Shown here: piece after piece, positions 31,428 to 38,064 of the stretch
How positions within the stretch are numbered: the stretch's first letter is position 1
Layout of the letters: the number at the start of each line of letters is the position of its first letter
Source: Anaerolineae bacterium CG2_30_57_67
GTDB taxonomy: Bacteria; Chloroflexota; Anaerolineae; Anaerolineales; Villigracilaceae
NCBI GenBank assembly: GCA_001872455.1
Contig: MNXJ01000036.1
Span: 1 to 41,041, forward strand
Reading direction: 5' to 3'
DNA length: 41,041 nt
The notes under the pieces: model-generated
The model's input: the letters and a program-made list of their open reading frames with translations, nothing else
Databases searched by the model: none
What the model was told of the DNA's origin: nothing
Translations under genes and position numbers: made by a program

Positions 31428-32585
31428 TTACGCCAGCGGCAGGGTGAAGGAAAAGACACTGCCCTGCCCGACGCCCGCACTCTCGGCCCAAATTTTGCCG
31501 CCGTGCGCCTCGACCAATGCTTTGGCAATCGTCAGCCCAATGCCCGAGCCGCCGCCTTCCTGGCGGGAACGCGATTTGTCCACGCGGTAGAAACGGTCAA
31601 AAATGTGAGGAAGATTTTCCGCGGGGATGCCGACGCCGGTATCGGCAATGGAGACGCACATTTCGGCGCCGGTCAACGCGGTAGAAACAGTCACCACGCC
31701 GCCAACCGGGGTGTATTGAATGGCGTTGCTGACCAGATTGGTGAGTACCTGGGTGATGCGGTCGCCATCCACGCGGAGAGGCGGCAGTTCGGGCAGCAGG
31801 ACCAGATTCAGCGTGATGTTTTTCTGCTGAAGGTGCGGCAAAAGCCGTTTGGCGGTGGTTTCCATCAGCGAGGAGAGGCTGATGGGGGCGAAATTCAAAG
31901 AAAATGCGCCGGCTTCCACCCGGCTGAGTTCCTGCAAATCGTCCACCAGGCGCGAAAGACGCTCGGCTTCGGTGTGAATTTGCTGGTAGGTTTCGGCGCT
32001 GGCGGGCAGCACGCCGTCCATCAGGCCTTCCATGTAGCCTTTGATGGCGGTCAGGGGGGTGCGCAGTTCGTGCGAAACGTCGCCGATGAGGCGGCGGCGC
32101 ATGGCTTCGACCTGTTCGAGTTCGGCGGCCATCTGATTGAATTGTCCGCCCAGTTGGGCGATTTCGTCCTGGCCGGAAATTTCGACGCGCTCCGCGTAAT
32201 GCCCGGCGGCGATGCGCTGGCTGGCGCGGGTCATTTGCTGCAAGGGGGCAACGATGCCGCGGCTGAAAAGCAGGCTGACCAGCAGGGCGGCCAGCGAGGC
32301 AATGGCGACGGCCAGCAGCATGGCCTCGGTGACGCCTGCGCGAAAGTTGGCGAAAAGCTGCTGCTGCCCCTGGGCGTTTTGCGGGCTGCCGTAGCCCATG
32401 CCCATGCCGCGCCCGCCGTTTTCTGCAGGAACAGGGGTGCCCATCATTTCCATCATGTGGCGGTTGAAGGATTGCGGCAGGGCGGCTTCGGTGGTGAAAA
32501 TCATGACGACGGCGGCCAGCAAAATGATGGCCAGGTACGAAATGAGCAGTTTTAGGCCGAGGTGGCTTTGCAGGATATTTTTCAT
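31428..32585 (-). CDS. Membrane sensor histidine kinase
   Basis: A 385-residue HisKA/HATPase kinase. Two membrane helices (about 11-31 and 87-109) border a short outer loop (32-86) rich in Met, Gly and Gln. HAMP follows (about 108-160), then the dimerisation domain with phospho-accepting His172 (VSHELRTPLTAI) and the ATPase with NLVSNAIQYTP (N box), DTGVGIP (G1), FDRFYR (F box) and GSGIGLTIAKALVEAHGG (G2). I chose the start at 32585 because it overlaps the regulator stop (ATGA) and begins directly with the first helix. It forms a two-component pair with the upstream regulator. The Met/His-rich loop hints at metal sensing. Confidence 0.93.
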   Translation of the reverse strand: MKNILQSHLGLKLLISYLAIILLAAVVMIFTTEAALPQSFNRHMMEMMGTPVPAENGGRGMGMGYGSPQNAQGQQQLFANFRAGVTEAMLLAVAIASLAALLVSLLFSRGIVAPLQQMTRASQRIAAGHYAERVEISGQDEIAQLGGQFNQMAAELEQVEAMRRRLIGDVSHELRTPLTAIKGYMEGLMDGVLPASAETYQQIHTEAERLSRLVDDLQELSRVEAGAFSLNFAPISLSSLMETTAKRLLPHLQQKNITLNLVLLPELPPLRVDGDRITQVLTNLVSNAIQYTPVGGVVTVSTALTGAEMCVSIADTGVGIPAENLPHIFDRFYRVDKSRSRQEGGGSGIGLTIAKALVEAHGGKIWAESAGVGQGSVFSFTLPLA

Positions 32586-33265
32586 AAGGGTTCGTCCTCG
32601 AAACGGTAGCCAACGCCGCGCACAGTGGCAATCAGGTTTTCGCCGCCGCCCAATTTTTGGCGAACGTGGCCGAGGTGAACATCCACGACGCGCATTTCGC
32701 CAAAATATTCGCCGCCCCACACTTTTTCCAACAATTGTTCGCGGGTCAAAACGCGGCCCCGGTTTTGCGCCAGGGCGTGGAGCAGGTCAAATTCGATGGC
32801 GGTCAGTTCGACGGGTTGGTCGTCCACGCTGACAGTGCGCGCCGCCACGTCGAGCCGCACGCGGCGAAACGACAGGATTTCGCCCGCTTCGGCCGTGGGC
32901 GCGGCATTGATCCGCCGCAGGGCGGCTTTGATGCGGGCAACGAGTTCACGCGGGCTGAAGGGTTTTGTGACGTAATCATCCGCGCCGACCGACAGGCCGA
33001 CGATTTTATCGGTTTCTTCGGTGCGGGCGGTCAGCAAAATGACATAGACGTTGGATTCGCGGCGCAGGCGGGCGAGAATTTCCAGCCCATCCATGCCGGG
33101 GAGCATGATGTCGAGCAGCACCAAATCGGGCTTGAAGGCGCGCGCCGCTTTCAGCCCGGCCAGGCCATCGGAGGCGGTGAACACCTCGTAGCCTTCGGGT
33201 TTCAGATAAGCGCTGATGAGGGTCAGGATGGCGGGTTCGTCGTCAATAACGAGGATTTTGGTCAT
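32582..33265 (-). CDS. OmpR/PhoB-family response regulator
   Basis: A 227-residue regulator. The receiver domain has acidic residues in VIDDEP (8-13), a phosphoacceptor Asp in LVLLDIMLPGMDG (about residue 51), the Thr in LLTART and the Lys in TKPFSPRELVARI. The winged-helix DNA-binding domain covers about 130-225 with ELTAIEFDLLHALAQNRGRVLTREQLLEKVWG and VVDVHLGHVRQKLG. The start at 33265 (MTKILVIDDEP) is the natural family start, although the bases before it are a C/T-rich tract with no ribosome site. Longer in-frame starts would translate the low-complexity repeats upstream and are not credible. The kinase gene follows with overlap. Confidence 0.93.
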   Translation of the reverse strand: MTKILVIDDEPAILTLISAYLKPEGYEVFTASDGLAGLKAARAFKPDLVLLDIMLPGMDGLEILARLRRESNVYVILLTARTEETDKIVGLSVGADDYVTKPFSPRELVARIKAALRRINAAPTAEAGEILSFRRVRLDVAARTVSVDDQPVELTAIEFDLLHALAQNRGRVLTREQLLEKVWGGEYFGEMRVVDVHLGHVRQKLGGGENLIATVRGVGYRFEDEPL

Positions 33266-33316
33266 GGGAGGAGGGGGATGAGGAGAGAAGGAGATAAAGA
33301 GATGAGGAGATAGGAG
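33266..33316 (-). repeat. Low-complexity A/G tract (C/T on the coding strand)
   Basis: Almost pure A/G on the plus strand, built from GAGGAGA/GAAGGAGA-like words, directly upstream of the response-regulator ATG. It is continuous with the octamer repeat at 33321. Similar tracts precede the starts at 7402 and 29275. Confidence 0.7.
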
Positions 33317-33320
33317 AATG

Positions 33321-33400
33321 GGACAACTGGACAACCGGATAACTGGACAACCGCATAACCGGACAACTGGACAACCGCATAACCGGACAACCGGAAAACC
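33321..33400 (+). repeat. Octamer tandem repeat, ten units
   Basis: Ten contiguous 8-base units of the form GGANAACY or GCATAACC (GGACAACT, GGACAACC, GGATAACT and so on). A 24-base higher-order pattern is visible: the triplet ending GCATAACC occurs twice in succession. There are no spacers between units, so this is not a CRISPR array. Same family as 8311-8358. Confidence 0.85.
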
Positions 33401-33461
33401 AATAAAAGAATACGCCATCCCCAAAAACTTCAGAAAAAGGCTGTGTAAAGATTTGGTAAAG

Positions 33462-34715
33462 TTAAATCATCACAGTTGTGCCTTGCAAAAGCGAAGTGTA
33501 GACCTCAATCATTTGGTGGGCAATATTTTCCCAGGCATAGCCGGCGGCGGTTTCAGCGGCGGCGCGCGCCATTTGAGCGCGCAGTTCTGGCTGGTCGAGC
33601 AAGCGCGTCAGACGGTCACACAGCGCTTCAGGGTCGCCGTCCGGCACGGTGAAGCCGGTGACGCCATCCTGCACCAGAAACGCCAGCCCGCCCACCTGCG
33701 AGGCGACTACCGGCGTGCCGCAGGCCATCGCCTCCAGCGCCACCATGCCAAAGGACTCATAATGGGAAGGCATCACCAGAACTTCAGCCGCGGAGTAATA
33801 ATAGGGCAACGTATCCTGCCCGCGTTTTCCGAGGAAAACGACCATGTTGTCCATGCACAATTCTTCGCACAGGGTTTGCAGGCGAGTCATTTCGACCGTC
33901 ATTTGTTCGGGGCTGGCGGTTGGGTCGCCGCCAATCACCGCCAGGCAGGCCGGTTTTTGCATCTCTTTCAGCCGCAGGCACGACATGGCACGAATGAGCG
34001 TATCCACACCCTTCAGGCGCTCAATGCGCCCAACAAAAAGAATCATGCGGTCGCTGCGCGGAACACCGATAAAGTCTTTGGCCTCGTCTGCCGGAATGGG
34101 GTAAAAATGGCCGGTATCCACCCCCGGCGGAATGACGACCATTTTGCGCACATCGGCTTTATACAGCCATTGCAACTGAGCCTGCTCGGCCAGGGTGGCC
34201 GCGATAATCCTGTCAGCGCGGGCCAGCACGCGGCGCTCGCCGTCCAGACGGTAGGCGCCCTCGCGCTCTGAGTCATCGCGGGCGATGCGGTTTTTCATCT
34301 CGCCCAGGGTGTGGAACATGTGAATGATGGGGATTTTCCACTCGTCCGAGAGCAATTCTGCCGCCAGGCCCGACATCCAGTAGTGGCTGTGAATCACATC
34401 GTAGCGAATCCCCTTTTCGGCGGCGAAGTCCTGAATTCCACGCGCAAATTGCGGCAGATAGGCGGCCAATTCCTTTTTCGGCAGCGGCTTTTCTGGCCCG
34501 GCGGGAATGTGAACCACGCGATTGCCGTAGCCCAGGTCATGCAAAACATGCGGCACGTGTTCATCCTGCGAGCGGGTGAAAACATCAACATGGATGCCCA
34601 GTTGCCCCAACGCGCGCGTCAGGTCGCGAACGTAGACATTCATTCCGCCCGTATCCTTGCCGCCCAGCGTCGCCAGCGGGCAAGTATGATACGAAAGCAT
34701 GGCAATATTCAGCAT
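33462..34715 (-). CDS. Glycosyltransferase family 4 (MshA/sucrose-synthase-like)
   Basis: A 417-residue GT-B glycosyltransferase. The N-terminal acceptor domain starts LNIAMLSYHTCPLATLGGKDTGGMNVYVRDL, whose GGMNVYV is characteristic of MshA and sucrose-phosphate-synthase-like enzymes. YDVIHSHYWMSGLAAELL is the next conserved block. The C-terminal donor domain has MILFVGRIERLKGVDTLIRAM, then VMPSHYESFGMVALEAMACGTPVVASQVGGLAFLV, including the E-x7-E motif that binds the nucleotide sugar. The acceptor is unknown. MshA acts on inositol phosphate in mycothiol synthesis, but nothing else here supports that pathway. The gene starts three bases after the adenylation-thioesterase gene ends, so the two are co-transcribed. 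Confidence 0.9.
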   Translation of the reverse strand: MLNIAMLSYHTCPLATLGGKDTGGMNVYVRDLTRALGQLGIHVDVFTRSQDEHVPHVLHDLGYGNRVVHIPAGPEKPLPKKELAAYLPQFARGIQDFAAEKGIRYDVIHSHYWMSGLAAELLSDEWKIPIIHMFHTLGEMKNRIARDDSEREGAYRLDGERRVLARADRIIAATLAEQAQLQWLYKADVRKMVVIPPGVDTGHFYPIPADEAKDFIGVPRSDRMILFVGRIERLKGVDTLIRAMSCLRLKEMQKPACLAVIGGDPTASPEQMTVEMTRLQTLCEELCMDNMVVFLGKRGQDTLPYYYSAAEVLVMPSHYESFGMVALEAMACGTPVVASQVGGLAFLVQDGVTGFTVPDGDPEALCDRLTRLLDQPELRAQMARAAAETAAGYAWENIAHQMIEVYTSLLQGTTVMI

Positions 34716-34718
34716 GGT

Positions 34719-37361
34719 TTATCCTCCGTGCAGCGCGGCCAACTCAGCCAGCAAGCGCGCCACGAGCCCATCGAGATGCGGCGATTTCATAATCGAGTTA
34801 TGCGTGCCTTCCACATTCACAATACGCAGCGCACCGGTAATGTGTTTGCCCCAGCCCAGCGTTTCGTCTGGCACAATATTTTCGGGCTGAATGCTGGCGC
34901 GAAAAAGCAGAATTTCCCCGGCATACGCCTTCGGCTGAAAAGCGCTGCCCGCCTCATCCACCAACCGGGCAATTTCGTTGTAGTGCGCCAGGCGCGGCAG
35001 GGGCAAGTGCAAGAACTTGAGCAAGGCGCTGGAAAGGGCGGAAAAGATTTTTCCCAGCCGCTTGCTGGCGCGCCGCCAAAGATAATTGACCTGACCGAAA
35101 AAACCGTGCAGGCGGAGCGTGTTGCGGTGCACCGAAAGCTTGTACTGCGCCTGAGAAGTCCCCAGCAAAAGGCGCGGATAATCGGGCGGGTAGGCGTCAA
35201 AAAGCGCCACCAGCGCGACGGGTTCGCCCGCTTCGCGCAGCAAACGCGCCATCTCAAAAATCACCACGCCGCCCACCGAAAAAGCGCAAAAATGATACGG
35301 CCCATGCGCCTGCACCGCGCGGACTTCACGCAGATACTGCTCCGCCATCACCTCCACCGTCTTCAGCGGAGCTTCGCGCCGATCGGCCAAACCACGCGCC
35401 TGCAGGCCGTAAATTGGAATATCGGGCGACAGCAATTTGGCAAAATTATAGTAAAACAGCACACCGCCATCCGCGTGAACGCAAAACAGCGGCGGGCGCG
35501 CACCTTCCGGGCGAATCGGCACCAGCGAGGACCATTTTTGCGGCGGCGCATCCGTCGTCAGCAACTGCGCCAGCGCCGTCACCGTCGAGGCCTGCATCAG
35601 CGCAGAAATCGGCAGAAATCGGCCAAATTCTTTTTCAATGCGCAAAACGAGGTCAATCGCCGCCAGCGAATCGCCGCCAACGTCAAAAAAATTATCGTCC
35701 ACGCCCAGCGACTGACGCTGAAGCAGGTCTTCCCACATCAACAAAAGCCGTTTTTCCAGCGGGTTTCTGGGTGGGGTGAGCGGGCGCAGCGCGGAAACCT
35801 GCGCCGGATCAGGCAGATTTTTCAAATCAACCTTGCCATTGGGCGAAAGCGGCAATTGCGGCAGCCACAGCACGGCAGCAGGCACGGCAAAATCGGGCAG
35901 ATTTTCACGCGCATAGGCCAGCAGCGCCTCGGCGGAGGGTGCCTCGGCGCCCCTGGGCGTGCAATACGCCACCAGGCGGCTCTGCCCGCCGAAGGGTTTA
36001 TCGGCCACCACGCACGCGCCGACAGCGGGATGCTGCAAAAAGGCGTTTTCCACCTCGCCCAGTTCCACCCGAAAGCCGCGAATTTTGACCATGCGGTCGC
36101 GCCGCCCGGCATATTCCAAGACGCCGCCGCGGTAACGCCCTAGGTCGCCGGTGAGGAAGAGGCGCGCGTAGTGCCCAGAATCCGCTGATTCAAACGGGTT
36201 GGGCCGCCAGCGGCTGGCATTCAAATCGGGGCGGCCAAAATACTCGCGGAAGAGGCCCTCGCCCGCCAGGGCGATTTCGCCCAATTCGCCCGCCGCCACC
36301 GGCGCGAGATTTTCGTCCACCAGGTAAATCCGGGTATTCGCCACCGGGCGGCCAATCGGCACGGAGGCGGGCTGTGCGCCGGGGGTGACACGCTGGAAAC
36401 AGCCGTCGCCCTCCGTCAGTCCGTAATAATTCAGCAACACCGCTGCCGGAAAGCGCTCAAAAAACTGCTGCGCCAGCGCGCCTGCCAGCGCCTCGCCGCC
36501 GACCAGCCAGGTTTGCAGGGCAGGTAGATTGTGCGCCGCGCCGCCCGCCGCCAAAATCACCCGCAGCAGCGAGGGAACCAGCAAAATGTGCGTCACGGCG
36601 TGACGGGCGAGGGCGGCCAGCAGCAGGCGCGGGTCAATGACGGTTTCGTAAGGCAAAATAGCGGTCTGCCCGCCGCTGATGAGCGGGATGAAAATTTCGT
36701 CAAAAGCATCAATCGAGCTGATGGGCGAAGATTGGGCAAAAACCGACTGGGGCGTAAAGGCGCTGACGTGGATGTTGTTGGTCAGCCGGGCAACCAGGTT
36801 GCGATGGGTGTGCAGCACGGCTTTGGGCAGGCCGGTTGAGCCAGATGTGAACAAAATCAGCGCCGGGTCGGCGGCAGCGGCCAGCGGCGGCAGGTTTTCG
36901 GCGGAAAAATCTAGCGGGCCAGGCAACTCATCCACGAGCAGGCAGGGCAAGGCGGATGCGGGAAAAGCGGGCTGATTGGCGCTATCAGTCAGCAGCGCCG
37001 TCAGCGGCGCACTCTGCAAAATGCGCTCAAGGGCCTCACGCGGATAACGCGGGTCAAAACAAGCCAGCGCGCCGCCCGTTTTGAGCACGGCCAGCTGCGC
37101 CGTTAGCAAATCAAAGCCGCGCGGCAAAAACGCGCCGACAAACTGTCCGGGGACAATTCCACGCTGGCGCAGTTGCGCCGCCAGTTGGTTGGCGCGGCGG
37201 TTGAGTTCGCCGTAGGTCAGTGAATTTTCGCCGCAAACCGCGGCAATCTGCTGCGGAGCCGCCGCAGCCTGTTCTTCAAACAGGCCGTGCAAAGTGGCCT
37301 GGCGCGGATAGTCGCGGGCGGTGTCGTTCCAGGTTGGGTCAGTTTGCCAGAAGAGGAACAT
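34719..37361 (-). CDS. Single-module NRPS-like protein: adenylation, carrier, thioesterase
   Basis: An 880-residue A-T-TE protein without a condensation domain. The adenylation domain (about 20-515) has FTSGSTGLPK (171-180), NYYGLTE (311-317), TGD (404-406), RDRMVKIRGFRVELGEVE (421-438) and the catalytic Lys510 in LSPNGKVD. The carrier domain holds DNFFDVGGDSL with phosphopantetheine Ser565. The thioesterase (about 612-880) has FSVGG with Ser695, Asp722 and His854 as the probable triad. It should activate an amino or carboxylic acid, load it on the carrier, and release or dimerise it; the substrate is not readable. The start at 37361 has GGAGA upstream. Partner genes: glycosyltransferase downstream; no phosphopantetheinyl transferase in view. 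Confidence 0.9.
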   Translation of the reverse strand: MFLFWQTDPTWNDTARDYPRQATLHGLFEEQAAAAPQQIAAVCGENSLTYGELNRRANQLAAQLRQRGIVPGQFVGAFLPRGFDLLTAQLAVLKTGGALACFDPRYPREALERILQSAPLTALLTDSANQPAFPASALPCLLVDELPGPLDFSAENLPPLAAAADPALILFTSGSTGLPKAVLHTHRNLVARLTNNIHVSAFTPQSVFAQSSPISSIDAFDEIFIPLISGGQTAILPYETVIDPRLLLAALARHAVTHILLVPSLLRVILAAGGAAHNLPALQTWLVGGEALAGALAQQFFERFPAAVLLNYYGLTEGDGCFQRVTPGAQPASVPIGRPVANTRIYLVDENLAPVAAGELGEIALAGEGLFREYFGRPDLNASRWRPNPFESADSGHYARLFLTGDLGRYRGGVLEYAGRRDRMVKIRGFRVELGEVENAFLQHPAVGACVVADKPFGGQSRLVAYCTPRGAEAPSAEALLAYARENLPDFAVPAAVLWLPQLPLSPNGKVDLKNLPDPAQVSALRPLTPPRNPLEKRLLLMWEDLLQRQSLGVDDNFFDVGGDSLAAIDLVLRIEKEFGRFLPISALMQASTVTALAQLLTTDAPPQKWSSLVPIRPEGARPPLFCVHADGGVLFYYNFAKLLSPDIPIYGLQARGLADRREAPLKTVEVMAEQYLREVRAVQAHGPYHFCAFSVGGVVIFEMARLLREAGEPVALVALFDAYPPDYPRLLLGTSQAQYKLSVHRNTLRLHGFFGQVNYLWRRASKRLGKIFSALSSALLKFLHLPLPRLAHYNEIARLVDEAGSAFQPKAYAGEILLFRASIQPENIVPDETLGWGKHITGALRIVNVEGTHNSIMKSPHLDGLVARLLAELAALHGG

Positions 37362-37385
37362 TTTTCTCCAATAAAACGCGCTAAG

Positions 37386-37418
37386 GAACAGCCACCGGAT
37401 TATACCCGGTGACTGTTC
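37386..37418 (-). promoter_or_regulatory. 33-bp inverted repeat around the -10 box of the A-T-TE gene
   Basis: Arms GAACAGCCACCGG (37386-37398) and CCGGTGACTGTTC (37406-37418) match with one mismatch. The seven bases between contain ATTATA, that is TATAAT on the minus strand (37404-37399). A possible -35 (TTTAAA) is at 37427-37422 with 17-base spacing. It looks like an operator covering the promoter. Confidence 0.65.
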
Positions 37419-37603
37419 GCATTTAAACCAGGAGGACAAAAAATCGTTCTATCCGCAAGACAACCCAAACCGCTGACAGCGCATCGTAAATCGCCGCGTG
37501 GTGATTTAATTCACACCAGCGACTGAACTGCCGCGCGGAAAACACGGGTGTGTCGCTTTACAGGGTGGAGCAAAAGATGTGGGGTATCACCAGTGGATTC
37601 CTG
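37419..37603. other. Intergenic stretch, no gene seen
   Basis: Between the divergent promoters. It contains an AGGAGG at about 37430 with no start codon after it, and a small fold-back (GTGGTGA with TTCACAC, about 37499-37520). No ORF or RNA family is recognised. Confidence 0.4.
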
Positions 37604-37632
37604 TTGACTCTCCCACTAAAAAGTCTTATACT
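37604..37632 (+). promoter_or_regulatory. Promoter of the SWIM-gene leader
   Basis: TTGACT (37604-37609), a 17-base spacer and TATACT (37627-37632). The hexamers and spacing are identical to those of the acyl-CoA ligase promoter at 15883-15911. Transcription should begin near 37639. Confidence 0.75.
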
Positions 37633-37654
37633 TTCAACATCGGAGTTGAAGCCT

Positions 37655-37696
37655 ATGCATGTGATAACGTTTTTCACCCATTTGAAGCACCCCTAA
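37655..37696 (+). CDS. Possible 13-residue leader peptide
   Basis: An ATG nine bases after GGAG opens a 13-codon frame, MHVITFFTHLKHP, with three histidines. Its TAA (37694-37696) overlaps the first bases of the terminator stem at 37695. The arrangement of promoter, tiny ORF, terminator and gene is that of an attenuation leader. Translation is unproven. Confidence 0.4.
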   Translation: MHVITFFTHLKHP

Positions 37697-37724
37697 AAGC
37701 ACGCGCCTGTCCGCGTGCTTTTTT
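37695..37724 (+). terminator. Intrinsic terminator inside the SWIM-gene leader (attenuator)
   Basis: AAAAGCACGCG (37695-37705) pairs perfectly with CGCGTGCTTTT (37712-37722), loop CCTGTC, followed by further T. It lies between the only visible promoter and the gene at 37751. Confidence 0.8.
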
Positions 37725-37750
37725 ATTCTCACCCAAAAAGGAGATATACC

Positions 37751-37993
37751 ATGAATTACGGACTAATTGGAAAAATTGACAAAGCCAAACGCTATGCCGA
37801 AGAGCCCAAACGCTTTCGCTTCAACTCATTTGACGTGACCTTCCATGGCGATAACAACGATCATCATGTGACTTTTACCAACGGTACTTTCCAGTGTGAT
37901 TGCGAGTTTTTCATCACCAATCAACGTTGCGCGCACAGTATGGCCTTGCAAGATCACCTGCTCAAAAATATGTTACCCGAAAACGCGGCATAA
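37751..37993 (+). CDS. Small SWIM-type zinc-finger protein
   Basis: An 80-residue protein. The only recognisable motif is C49-x-C51-x8-C60-x-H62 (FQCDCEFFITNQRCAHSMAL), the SWIM zinc-finger pattern CxC-xn-CxH, which usually binds DNA or proteins. The part before it (FRFNSFDVTFHGDNNDHHVTFTNG) forms the beta-hairpin that normally precedes the finger, so the protein is a stand-alone SWIM domain. SWIM domains often accompany SNF2 helicases; one such gene begins 1.1 kb downstream, which may be meaningful. The RBS is near perfect (AAGGAG seven bases before the ATG). Expression probably depends on readthrough of the leader terminator. Confidence 0.82.
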   Translation: MNYGLIGKIDKAKRYAEEPKRFRFNSFDVTFHGDNNDHHVTFTNGTFQCDCEFFITNQRCAHSMALQDHLLKNMLPENAA

Positions 37994-38002
37994 CACATAA
38001 CA

Positions 38003-38051
38003 CCGAAAAAAAGATAGGACAGGCCAAAAACCTGTCCTATCTTTTTTTCGG
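38003..38051. terminator. Terminator after the SWIM gene, 21-bp stem
   Basis: A perfect 21-bp stem (38003-38023 with 38031-38051), with A7 and T7 runs inside the arms and a seven-base loop. It terminates in both directions. The next promoter box begins two bases later. Confidence 0.9.
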
Positions 38052-38052
38052 G

Positions 38053-38058
38053 TAAAAT
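38053..38058 (+). promoter_or_regulatory. -10 box of the L,D-transpeptidase gene, leaderless type
   Basis: TAAAAT ends six bases before the ATG at 38065, with no ribosome site between. Any -35 element would lie inside the terminator stem. Confidence 0.45.
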
Positions 38059-38064
38059 TCGCGC

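Noticed and set aside
31386-32555. A 389-codon plus-strand frame opposite the histidine kinase
   Set aside because: All kinase motifs lie on the minus strand; the antisense protein is Gly/His/Gln-rich with no recognisable domain.
33321-33400. CRISPR array
   Set aside because: Units are 8 bases with no spacers, and no cas gene is present; it is a simple tandem repeat.
33318-34271. A plus-strand frame starting in the octamer repeat and running across the glycosyltransferase gene
   Set aside because: Its start only translates the repeat and the rest is antisense to a well-supported enzyme gene.
33462-34715. MshA of a mycothiol pathway, in view of the DUF3090/SCO1664 genes
   Set aside because: The GGMNVYV motif is shared by many GT4 enzymes, the genes are 25 kb apart, and no mshB, mshC or mshD is in the window.
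34311-36143. A 610-codon plus-strand open frame opposite the adenylation-thioesterase and glycosyltransferase genes
   Set aside because: It spans two real minus-strand genes and their junction, its protein is Arg/Gln/His-rich without any motif, and it is a by-product of GC-biased codon use on the other strand.
37579-37779. A 66-codon frame through the SWIM-gene leader
   Set aside because: It would cross both the promoter -10 box and the terminator and run into the SWIM gene in another frame; there is no ribosome site.
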